Shown here piece after piece: positions 24,042 through 32,198 of a DNA stretch of 42,867 bases. Under the pieces are notes generated by a model. The model ran no database searches, was not told where the DNA came from, and worked only from the letters and a program-made list of their open reading frames with translations. How positions within the stretch are numbered: the first letter of the stretch is position 1; the number at the start of each line of letters is the position of its first letter. Source of the DNA: DATJUC01 sp035502675. Lineage in GTDB: Bacteria > Vulcanimicrobiota > Vulcanimicrobiia > Vulcanimicrobiales > Vulcanimicrobiaceae. The DNA lies in NCBI GenBank assembly GCA_035502675.1, contig DATJUC010000080.1, positions 1 through 42,867 on the forward strand. The letters are read 5' to 3'. The position numbers were made by a program, and so were the translations under genes.

Positions 24042-27000
24042 TCAGTATTTGAACACGGCGAGTTCGGAAAATCCCGGACCTTTGATGTAGCCGGTGCGCT
24101 CCTTCGGATTGATCTCCATCAGCGCACCCGTCGCGTTGAAGCTCCCCAGCAGAGCGACCTGCTGGATCGTTTCCTTCAACGTGCCGCTCTCGTCGTAAAC
24201 GTAGATGGCGCTCAAGCGATTGTTATCGATCGGGGGATACCCGGCGCCTTGCGGACCGTTAATGTCGGCTATTAGAAAGAGGTGGTGAATCGGATCGGCG
24301 GCCGACGATACGTAGAGGTGAAAGGGTGGTCCGTACGTCGGCGGGACTACCTCGAAGCTGGATTTTGCGGCAAGGTTGAAGATCCCGACGCCATTTTCGC
24401 CGCATTCCAGCCACGTCGGAACGATCGCCTTGCCGGTGGTCGAGTCGACCGCCGCCGTCCAGTTACTGCCGGTTTGACCGCCCACGAACGAGGTCGGCGC
24501 CCCGCCGTTGGTAAGGTCTTCCATCACGATCGTCGGAGCGCTGCACGAGTAGTCGCTCGCGACGGCGACTGCCGTATTCGTCGACGTGTCCTGAGCGAAA
24601 CCGGTTACTTCCCCGGTCGCGTACTGGCTCGCGATCGGTGCCGTAATGGAATACAGCGGAGTCGACGTGTTCTGCAGCAGCCGCGAGCCGAATACGTTAT
24701 AGGTGCTCGTTCCCAGCCTTTCCAAGAACGCGACATTGTCGTTCGCTTGATTCGCCGCGATCGCATCGAGCGTGAGGAACGATCCCGGAATGGGCGGCGT
24801 CCACGAAGCGCCGATCGTTCCCGACGGATCGAGCAGGTTGTACGCGATCGGTGCGGCTGACCCGCTGCCCAACAGATCGACGGTCGCCATGAGGCCGACG
24901 TCGTTGCCGAAGATTCCAGGGCCCCCGCCGGCGACGAATGGAGGAGTGATGTAGGTTTCGCTCGGTCCGGTCAACTCCGACTCGACCGTTTGCGTAATCA
25001 GATTCGTCTTTTGGTCGAAGGTTTCGAGCGCGCTTAAGTACTGATCGGGAGCCGTCGGTTCGTACTCGGTGAGGAAGCCGTCGTTGCCGTTGCCGTTGAC
25101 ACCATAACCGTAGCCGATGGTGCCGCCGTCGGCCGGGACGACGCCGTCCATCGTGATCGCGCTCACGTCGCCGGCTTCGCCGGCTGCCACGCCGCCCTTC
25201 ATCGGAATGACACGCACGACGTGGTACATCGCCGAGTATAGGCCGATGGTCTTAGCGTCGAGCATCACCGTGCCGGACGTTCCCCCCAGAGGCGCGTAGT
25301 AGATCGAGCCGGTGTCGATGCCGTCGTGGTCGCGCTCGGACCCGTTGGGATTGTTGAACGGATTGTAAATGGACGTGTTGCCGAGCGTCGGACCCGCGGC
25401 GCTGATCTCCAGCGCAGCGCCGGTCGCGCCGGCAACGTTGCTCACGTCGTACGAGAGCTTGAACGTGCCGTCGTACGGGATTTCCAGGAGATGCCCCGGC
25501 ATCGAGGCCTGGTATGACAGCAATGGTGCCGCCGGGCGGGCGTCGCTGCTTTGCAGCGCCACGCGAGTCGTCGCAAAGTCGCTGTTGATTTGCGCCGGGC
25601 CTCCTCCGCCGGGATTGAGAAGCACGGTGAAGCTATAGATACCGCCGCCCGGAAGCTTGCTCAGCGGCACCTGCACGGTTCCTTTCGACTCCGTCAGCGG
25701 CAAGGAGTAGACCGGATTGTAGTAGAGCCCCGTCTCCGGGTTGAGACGCCCGGGAAGCGATACTTGAAGCAGTGGGCCGTTGACGTGATCGGCGTGACTG
25801 AAATCGTAGGTGACGGGAATAGTGTCGCCCTTCGTGACGACCGGCGGCACTTGCGGTGCCATCACGAGATCGCTGCGCTCGGGCGCCGGCCCGAACGTCA
25901 GCGAAAACGTCGTCGACAAACTTCTTCCGGCAGCGATTTCGTTGTACGCGAGTTTTACGCTACGAGTCGAGGGCGATGCGAGCGCGTAACCCGCCGCCTC
26001 GAGGATCGTCTCAGGTTGAAGGCGCGCCCACGGCGTCGTCGCTAGTACCTTCGCGGTACCGGCGACTCGCAGGCTGTATTTGGCACCGGCCGGCGCAAAC
26101 TCCCAATCGGGGGCGACCGTGATCCAGGCGTGTTCGTTGGTCGCGCTGCCGTAGAGCGCATTCCCGCTGTGCGACAAGTCGATATCGGCGGGATCGGTGT
26201 CGCCTTGAAACAGACCGTCGAGATAGAACACGTCGCGGCGTTGCTCGATCGCGACGCGCGGCACCGACGGCGTGTCGTGAACGCCGGTTCGCTCCAGCAG
26301 CGTTTCGACAGCCCGGCGTAGGTCGATTTGCGGTCCGACGTTCAGCTTGGAGTCAGCCTGCGTGACGGGCGGAACCGGCGCCGCCGTCTGCTTGAGAAAT
26401 GCCCGCAGGTCGAGAGGATCCCGGAACGGATGACCCGTAAGGCGCGCGACCTGCTGCACGACCGCCGCCGTCGCGGCGATCTCGGGCGACGAAGCCGACG
26501 TTCCGCCGTTGACGACGACTTGGACGGCGTCGTCGGCGCCCCCGGGATAGTGTTCGAAAGCGACGACGTTATCGGCCGGCGCCGAGAGGTCGATGCGGTT
26601 GCCGTAGCCGCTCGAAAAGCTTGTAAAGCCCGTCCATCGGGTGTCGGCGTAGGCGTGTTGCGCTCGTACGCGCGCGCTGACCGCATATTGTGGCGGGTTG
26701 GCGAAGATGTCGTCGAGCGTCGTCCCGCCGGCGGCGATAGCGCCGCTGTCGAAATCCAGCGATGGCGTGGTGGAAAATTGAACGTCGTCGATGTTCGTTG
26801 GGGCTTGACCCGGAGCGGCGAGATCGGTCGGCGCGCTGCCCCCCGATGGCCCGACGGCTGCGAACGTAGCGTCCGAGCGCATGCCGTCGTTTGCGGCAAT
26901 GCACACGACGACATGGTAGCTCTGCACGATCGACGCGACGATCGACTCCGTCAGCGGATCGTCTTCCAGATAGCGGCCGGGAAACCCGTAGGAGTCGAGC

Positions 27001-28418
27001 CCATACCCGATGCTCGCGGTGATCACGTTAGGCCGCGGCGTCTGAAGCGCGGCGGCGAGCATCGCTGCTTGTATATCGGTGAATGTCGGCGCGAAGTCGG
27101 CCGGAACGATCAGCCGGTACTGCGCGCCGGGCGCGATGCCGAAGAGGTCGGTGATACCGCTGCCCATCTCGCCGGCACGCTGGCGGTCGTGCGGCAGGGG
27201 CGCCATCATGGCAAAATCCAGATCCACCTCGCTCAAAACGGGATCGATGCCGCACACCTCGCCCGCGCCGTCGAGATTTCCGCTGTCGTCGGCAGTGTAA
27301 GTGGGAATCAGCGGCATCGAGGGCATGTTCAAATAGCGCTGCCGCCCCAAAAGCTCGGTGGTCGGACCGTAGGAGCTGACCCACGAGGAGCAGGGGTCAT
27401 TATTGTTGTTGGCGGCGCCGGCGTCGTCGAGATCGCCGAGCGACACGTTCGTTATGATCTCGCCTTCGCCGGGCAACTGATGGAAATGGCGCTCGATCTC
27501 GTCGTAGGCGCCGATCACGTCGTCACTCGGCGCGTTGAGCATGCTCTGCAGGCTCGATGTAACGCCGTAGTTTGTCGGCACGAATTCTTGCGCTAGCAAC
27601 GACCGCGATCCGAAGGCGCGCTCGCTCATCGACTGCGCGCGCCGTAGCGCGTCGGCCTTTGCCGTTTGGCTAAATGGAACGGCATCGGTGTGCATCGTGT
27701 CGACCGTCCAATCCGGTGACACGTACGCAATCTCCATCAATTTTGAAAGCGCCTGTACCGCATGTGGGACCGACGCGCTCGCCAGGTGCAGCTTGTAGGT
27801 GTTGGCGAAGTCGAGGATGGGTTGCCCGTTTTGCGGCCGAACGCTGCTGCTCATCGACGATAGGACCGAGCGGTTGAACTGCGTGAAGAGCCGATCGCTG
27901 CGGTCAACGCCGAGCTGGGCGAGCTCTCGGTTGAGCCGAAAATCGTTCGTGTATTCGGGCGCCGTCAGGGGCTGATGCCGCGCAATCGCACGGCGTAGTG
28001 CGATCAACGTCTGGCGGTCGAGGTCGAAATTATCTTTCGACGCTTCGGTACCGGGACGGTATACGACGACGACCCATCCCTGCACGTACGGATGAATCGA
28101 TGGGCGCTTCATCAGCGCCGCCATCAGCTTGTACCGGTCGGGCAATCCTAGGCTCGTTTCGTTCCCAATTGTTCTCGGGGCGGGCGGGAAACTGCGCACT
28201 TCGAACTGATCGCGCTCTTTGGCGTTCGGGTAGATGAGGGCTTGGCCGTTGGGATAGATCATCGCGTACCTTCCGTCCGGAAGGGTCAGCCCGTCGATGG
28301 CACCGCGATTGAGGCGACCGTTCGACAACATCTGTGCGAGCGCCGGTCCTGAAGCCGCCAGCGGCACTATGAGTGCGAGGATCAGTCCGAACGCTGCGGC
28401 ACGGTCAATTCGTAGCAC
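24042..28418 (-). CDS. very large exported S8/S53-clan serine protease (1458 aa)
   Basis: The product has a Sec signal (PLAASGPALAQ, cleavage near residue 29) and GGAGG 7 nt before GTG 28418. An N-terminal propeptide-like region (about 30-310) precedes the protease domain (about 320-700). Ser641 lies in NGGTSASSPE. Asn510 in CIAANDG resembles the subtilisin oxyanion Asn, while Glu397/Asp401 in LSEVDLDF mimic the sedolisin E-x3-D; a His410 (PLPHDRQRAGE) could be the subtilisin His. The type is therefore unresolved between S8 and S53. The remaining 750 residues are beta-rich domains (for example PPVVTKGDTIPVTYDFSHAD, VNGGTSAS-independent) and a C-terminal part with NHL-like segments ending in IKGPGFSELAVFKY. 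It leads the five-gene overlapping block toward the secretin. Confidence 0.85.
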   Translation of the reverse strand: MLRIDRAAAFGLILALIVPLAASGPALAQMLSNGRLNRGAIDGLTLPDGRYAMIYPNGQALIYPNAKERDQFEVRSFPPAPRTIGNETSLGLPDRYKLMAALMKRPSIHPYVQGWVVVVYRPGTEASKDNFDLDRQTLIALRRAIARHQPLTAPEYTNDFRLNRELAQLGVDRSDRLFTQFNRSVLSSMSSSVRPQNGQPILDFANTYKLHLASASVPHAVQALSKLMEIAYVSPDWTVDTMHTDAVPFSQTAKADALRRAQSMSERAFGSRSLLAQEFVPTNYGVTSSLQSMLNAPSDDVIGAYDEIERHFHQLPGEGEIITNVSLGDLDDAGAANNNNDPCSSWVSSYGPTTELLGRQRYLNMPSMPLIPTYTADDSGNLDGAGEVCGIDPVLSEVDLDFAMMAPLPHDRQRAGEMGSGITDLFGIAPGAQYRLIVPADFAPTFTDIQAAMLAAALQTPRPNVITASIGYGLDSYGFPGRYLEDDPLTESIVASIVQSYHVVVCIAANDGMRSDATFAAVGPSGGSAPTDLAAPGQAPTNIDDVQFSTTPSLDFDSGAIAAGGTTLDDIFANPPQYAVSARVRAQHAYADTRWTGFTSFSSGYGNRIDLSAPADNVVAFEHYPGGADDAVQVVVNGGTSASSPEIAATAAVVQQVARLTGHPFRDPLDLRAFLKQTAAPVPPVTQADSKLNVGPQIDLRRAVETLLERTGVHDTPSVPRVAIEQRRDVFYLDGLFQGDTDPADIDLSHSGNALYGSATNEHAWITVAPDWEFAPAGAKYSLRVAGTAKVLATTPWARLQPETILEAAGYALASPSTRSVKLAYNEIAAGRSLSTTFSLTFGPAPERSDLVMAPQVPPVVTKGDTIPVTYDFSHADHVNGPLLQVSLPGRLNPETGLYYNPVYSLPLTESKGTVQVPLSKLPGGGIYSFTVLLNPGGGGPAQINSDFATTRVALQSSDARPAAPLLSYQASMPGHLLEIPYDGTFKLSYDVSNVAGATGAALEISAAGPTLGNTSIYNPFNNPNGSERDHDGIDTGSIYYAPLGGTSGTVMLDAKTIGLYSAMYHVVRVIPMKGGVAAGEAGDVSAITMDGVVPADGGTIGYGYGVNGNGNDGFLTEYEPTAPDQYLSALETFDQKTNLITQTVESELTGPSETYITPPFVAGGGPGIFGNDVGLMATVDLLGSGSAAPIAYNLLDPSGTIGASWTPPIPGSFLTLDAIAANQANDNVAFLERLGTSTYNVFGSRLLQNTSTPLYSITAPIASQYATGEVTGFAQDTSTNTAVAVASDYSCSAPTIVMEDLTNGGAPTSFVGGQTGSNWTAAVDSTTGKAIVPTWLECGENGVGIFNLAAKSSFEVVPPTYGPPFHLYVSSAADPIHHLFLIADINGPQGAGYPPIDNNRLSAIYVYDESGTLKETIQQVALLGSFNATGALMEINPKERTGYIKGPGFSELAVFKY

Positions 28419-28472
28419 GGGAAAACCTCCAACGCGTGCCCGGAAAAGTCGGGCGGATGGCCTCGGATTAGG

Positions 28473-28507
28473 ATTCTAGCGATCACTCGCGATGACGGTC
28501 TAGCGAT
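28473..28507 (-). promoter_or_regulatory. direct repeats over a candidate promoter of the protease block
   Basis: TCTAGCGAT occurs at 28475-28483 and again at 28499-28507, 24 nt apart. On the minus strand the downstream copy runs into TAGAAT (28478-28473), a good -10 box, and the upstream copy covers the -35 position (TAGACC). A second, looser pair, GCGA(T/G)TTGGCC, follows at about 28503 and 28522. This suits a regulator bound across the promoter; the adjacent TPR/HTH protein is the obvious candidate. Confidence 0.4.
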
Positions 28508-28538
28508 TTGGCCAAAGGTACGGCGAGTTGGCCGCAAG

Positions 28539-30206
28539 TCAGCGCGATATGAGCGTGTGCCGAAGCTCGGCGGCGGCCTTTCCGTATTTGGCGTCGCCGG
28601 TGATGGCATTGGCCATGCGATACATTTGCAAGCATCCAAACGCGCTGGCGCTGCGTTCCGAGATCGAAACGGAGTCTCGAATATACTCGGACGCCTCACC
28701 TTTGCGACCAAGCGCATACGTGGCGCTCGCCAACCGCCGGAGCACGGCAGCCGTCACCCTAGGGCTCCCCATCGTTTTGGCCGCCCGATACGCCTCGCGC
28801 CCGCACCTCAGGCCCTCGAGTGGCTTCCCGGCTTTCAGATGGTAGGCCGACTTGACCATCATCATCACCACCCAGTGGTGCGTTCCGTCGACGGCATTTC
28901 TTTCCGCATCCTCGAGAATGGACGGAATACTTCTCCAGCAGTCCGAGGCGATCAGATAGTCCGCCATGCTCACCGACATCGCGGTCGAGAGTCTATAATT
29001 TCTGAGATGGCGTGCGCTCGATATGACGCGCCGGGCGATTTTCAGGGCGGTATCGCCGCCTAATCCGAGGCCCGCGTTCGCGAGTTCGGCTTCCATCCCG
29101 ACGGTGCGGGCCAGCTCGGCTTCCGTCTCGACGATGCGTTTGAGCGACCGGCACGTCTTCGCCAAGTTCAACGCACGGTTCAAGTTCGACGTATAGTTGC
29201 TCATGCCGAAACTCGCACCGGGACGCGCAGAAACGATGGCCAGCGAGTTGCGCTGCATCATCCAGTCGATTTGGAGCGGAAGCGAAATGTCGGGGATCGC
29301 CTGGCTGAACTCTTCGATTTCGAGAAGCGCTTCCGCTGAGGCAGCGAAGTCGCCTTGATCGGCCGCGCGGCTTGCGAGGTCGAGGAGAACGCCGATGAAC
29401 AGCTCCTTGATACGCTTGCCGGCGACGCTACGCACCGTTTGCAGCGCTCGTCGCGCCGACTCTAGGGTCGTTTTGGCAGTGGAGAAGTCCGCGGTGGCCC
29501 AGGCGAGTTTCGATTGCAGCAACGCGATGTTGGCTCGCGAAGCCGCGAGCGATCTCGCGCCAAAGTTACGAACGTTACCTTCCAGGACCTTGCTGGCAGA
29601 CGTCAACGAGGCCAGCGCCGCCTCGAGCCTGCCACACTCGAGCTCGACTTCGGCACGCTTGCAAAAGGACTCGACCTTTTCGGGCAATCTGTCGCAAGCG
29701 GCAAGAATGTCGTCGTAGCTGCAAATGGCCCTTTCGTAATCGCCGGCTTCAGCTTGCGCGCCGGCACGTTCGAACTGAAATCGCAAAGGGTTGAGAATCT
29801 CGAGCCGCGGCGCCCGGTCGGCTAGCTGCTTGGCCCGAATGTATGCCGCGAGGCGCTTGCAAATTTGCGCGCGCTCGCGACGGAACTGCCGTTCCGAAAT
29901 TCCGAGATCTGCCGCAACGACTCTGGGCGCTTCCCCTTTTAGGAGGCAGCGCGACGCGATCGCGCGCTGACGGAGCCACTGCTCGCCGTTGCGGCCGGAG
30001 TCGGTTTCGCGCTGCGCAGCTTCGGCAATGAGCTCGCGGACTCGCGTCGCCAAGCTTGCTTCGTTTTCCAAGGTCGATAGGCCATCGGCTGCCTCGAAGA
30101 GCCAGCTGACCAGCGGATTGCGGCGCAACTCGCGAGGCTGGTTCAAATGCCGAAACAGATGGCGAACCGCTACGTCAAGCGAGGCCCTCGGATTAGCTCG
30201 CGGCAA
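28539..30206 (-). CDS. HTH/TPR transcriptional regulator of the protease block
   Basis: This 555-aa protein starts at TTG 30206; no better start lies downstream before the conserved region. It opens with DVAVRHLFRHLNQPRELRRN, then a helix-turn-helix at about residues 105-135 (VVAADLGISERQFRRERAQI) with several basic residues in the recognition helix, as in sigma-like or LuxR-like domains. The remaining 400 residues are helical hairpins typical of TPR repeats (AGDYERAICSYDDILAACD, AEVELECGRLEAALASLTSA, and so on). I know no named family with this order. Its position 120 nt before the large protease and its short paralogue inside the same block suggest it controls protease-secretin expression. 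It is divergent from the PDZ sensor gene. Confidence 0.75.
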   Translation of the reverse strand: MPRANPRASLDVAVRHLFRHLNQPRELRRNPLVSWLFEAADGLSTLENEASLATRVRELIAEAAQRETDSGRNGEQWLRQRAIASRCLLKGEAPRVVAADLGISERQFRRERAQICKRLAAYIRAKQLADRAPRLEILNPLRFQFERAGAQAEAGDYERAICSYDDILAACDRLPEKVESFCKRAEVELECGRLEAALASLTSASKVLEGNVRNFGARSLAASRANIALLQSKLAWATADFSTAKTTLESARRALQTVRSVAGKRIKELFIGVLLDLASRAADQGDFAASAEALLEIEEFSQAIPDISLPLQIDWMMQRNSLAIVSARPGASFGMSNYTSNLNRALNLAKTCRSLKRIVETEAELARTVGMEAELANAGLGLGGDTALKIARRVISSARHLRNYRLSTAMSVSMADYLIASDCWRSIPSILEDAERNAVDGTHHWVVMMMVKSAYHLKAGKPLEGLRCGREAYRAAKTMGSPRVTAAVLRRLASATYALGRKGEASEYIRDSVSISERSASAFGCLQMYRMANAITGDAKYGKAAAELRHTLISR

Positions 30207-30339
30207 CCTTACTTACGACCTCCGGCGGCGACGCGCTTCATACGCGCATATACCCGCCGCTCTGCGTGCTGACCTCTTGCGCACGGCGCTGAAGGGCGAT
30301 CCACAAGAGGCGCTGCGCGTCGTTCGTAAACGCTTAAAG

Positions 30340-30363
30340 CCGCAACTACTGGTTGCGGTAGTT
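30340..30363 (+). repeat. two overlapping, mutually exclusive inverted repeats
   Basis: CCGCAAC (30340-30346) pairs perfectly with GTTGCGG (30352-30358). AACTAC (30344-30349) pairs perfectly with GTAGTT (30358-30363). The two stems share bases and cannot form together. They lie about 45 nt before the ATG of the PDZ sensor in the 200-nt region between it and the divergent regulator. No other gene was seen in 30207-30408. Confidence 0.4.
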
Positions 30364-30408
30364 CGCTGGAGCAGAGGCCCAGGCTTCGCGCGGCGAAGCT
30401 GCGACGGC

Positions 30409-32175
30409 ATGACTTGGCGGCCTTGGTTACTGTCGCTTTGCGCGCTGGGATTACTCCTCATCGCCGCCAACGTCGTTACCGACTTGACCGTTGGCGGGAC
30501 GCTCGGACTGTCCGGCACGCCCGCCGCGACGGCCTTCGTGGACCGCCTCGCGGTCGTGCCGGGCGGCGCGGCCGACCGGGCCGGAATCCGCGACGGCGAT
30601 CTCCTCAATTGGCACGGACTCGCGCCGGCGACACGCTTCCGGCTCTACTACGGCTCGCGCGTCGGCGAAGCACTCTCGCTGCCCATCGTTCGCGACGGCA
30701 CAAAGCGCACCATTACGGTCGAATCCGACCACCCGTCAAGCTTCGATTGGCCGGGATGGCTGTCGTATGCAGGAGAGTTTTGGATCGTCCTGTTCTGCGT
30801 GCTCATCGCGCTGCGCCGGTCCGAAGACGCCGAGGCGCGCTGGCTGATTTTCTATCTTCTCGGCGTATTCGTCGTAAGTCAGGGATTGGGCGACGTCATC
30901 ACTCCTTGGCCACTCTTCGACCAACTATGTCTCGTCGTGAAAGGCTTCATCTTCGTCCCGAGTTTTGCATTTCTGGCGATCTATGCAGACTGCTTTGCGC
31001 GACCCCCTTCCATTGCGCGCCGCGGGCTCACCGCACTCGTGATCGTCTTAACGGTGGCCGCTGCCGTGCGGACGGCCGTCGTGCGCTTCGATCTCTGGAA
31101 CGGCTGGATGAGCCCGTTCACGGAACCCCTGATCGTCCGAGGCGACCCTCTCTCCCGGCTTCTCGAAGCCGCCGGACTTTTGATCGCCATGCTGTCCTTG
31201 CTCGTAGCCCTGCGCTCGTCGCGAGGGCCGGAGCGAACGCGACTCTCCTGGTCGCTGGCCGTAGTGCTGCCGGGGCTGCTTTGGTTCTTCATCGTGCTCG
31301 CGATGGGCGAATCGATTCCCCTCGTGCTGTTCACTACCATCTCGGCCATCTTGTGGTTCGGAACGCCGGTTATTCTGAGCTACTCGCTGCTCAGCCATCG
31401 CATTTTCGACATTGCTTTCGTCGTCAATCGCGCCGCCGTTTTCGCCGGCGTATCCGCGATCGTGCTGGCAGGGTTCGTGCTGATCGAATGGCTGCTGACG
31501 GATTGGCTCAGCACGGCCAGCCACGCCGCCAACGTGCTCGCGAGCGGAATCGTCGCGTTAGCGCTCGGGCTTTCGATTCGCTTCGTGCACGGCCGCGTCG
31601 ATCGCTTCGTCGACACCGTGTTTTTCCGTAAACGCCACGAGGACGAAGAAGCGATTCGCACGTTCGCACGGGAGGCGCCTTACATCACCGATCCTGACAC
31701 CCTCGTGCGCCGCGCGACCGGCGTGCTCGCCCGGCACACCGACGCCACCTCGGTCGACCTCGTGATGCGGTTCGACGAGAACGATCCTGCGATAGTGCGC
31801 CTTCGGGCGACTCCTCAACCTCTCGACTTGCACGGCCTCGATACCGGCTTGAGCGGCGAGATTGCCTTTCCCATGGCTGCGCGCGGAAAGCTGCTCGGAA
31901 TCGTCGTTCTCGGGCCGCGCAGTTCCGGCGAGACGTACGCTCCCGACGAGACGTCGGCGATCTGGCAACTCGCCTCGAGCCTGGGAGCGTCACTCGACGT
32001 TTTCGCGACGCGGACCGCTCGCGGCGACGTTGATCCCTCCTTCGCTTCCTCGATCGATGTGCTCCGCGAAGAGCTCGCAGCTGCAGTGGCCGCCCTTCGG
32101 CGGGACATCGTCTCTGCCAACCAGGCTTTGCGCGACGAGATCGCGCACCGAAGCGGCGGCGTCACGCCGATTTGA
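30409..32175 (+). CDS. PDZ / multi-TM / GAF-like membrane sensor without output domain
   Basis: The 588-aa protein begins with one TM helix (about 6-26) and a PDZ domain outside the membrane (about 35-115; GGAADRAGIRDGDLLNWHG is the ligand-groove region). Eight or so further TM helices follow (about 118-385). A cytosolic linker (RVDRFVDTVFFRKRHEDEEA), a GAF-like domain (about 425-535, FPMAARGKLLGIVVLG) and a C-terminal coiled helix (LREELAAAVAALRRDI) complete it. No histidine-kinase, cyclase or phosphatase motif is present. ATG 30409 is taken because the TM helix begins there. A clear paralogue is cut by the end of the window (41580). It may report envelope state to a partner protein; that is inference. 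Confidence 0.82.
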   Translation: MTWRPWLLSLCALGLLLIAANVVTDLTVGGTLGLSGTPAATAFVDRLAVVPGGAADRAGIRDGDLLNWHGLAPATRFRLYYGSRVGEALSLPIVRDGTKRTITVESDHPSSFDWPGWLSYAGEFWIVLFCVLIALRRSEDAEARWLIFYLLGVFVVSQGLGDVITPWPLFDQLCLVVKGFIFVPSFAFLAIYADCFARPPSIARRGLTALVIVLTVAAAVRTAVVRFDLWNGWMSPFTEPLIVRGDPLSRLLEAAGLLIAMLSLLVALRSSRGPERTRLSWSLAVVLPGLLWFFIVLAMGESIPLVLFTTISAILWFGTPVILSYSLLSHRIFDIAFVVNRAAVFAGVSAIVLAGFVLIEWLLTDWLSTASHAANVLASGIVALALGLSIRFVHGRVDRFVDTVFFRKRHEDEEAIRTFAREAPYITDPDTLVRRATGVLARHTDATSVDLVMRFDENDPAIVRLRATPQPLDLHGLDTGLSGEIAFPMAARGKLLGIVVLGPRSSGETYAPDETSAIWQLASSLGASLDVFATRTARGDVDPSFASSIDVLREELAAAVAALRRDIVSANQALRDEIAHRSGGVTPI

Positions 32176-32198
32176 CGGACCGGAGCGGCAAAGCAGCG

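Noticed and set aside
26328..27596. 422-codon plus-strand open frame opposite the large protease
   Set aside because: It is a shadow of the catalytic region containing the GTSASSP motif, and its composition is Arg-heavy.
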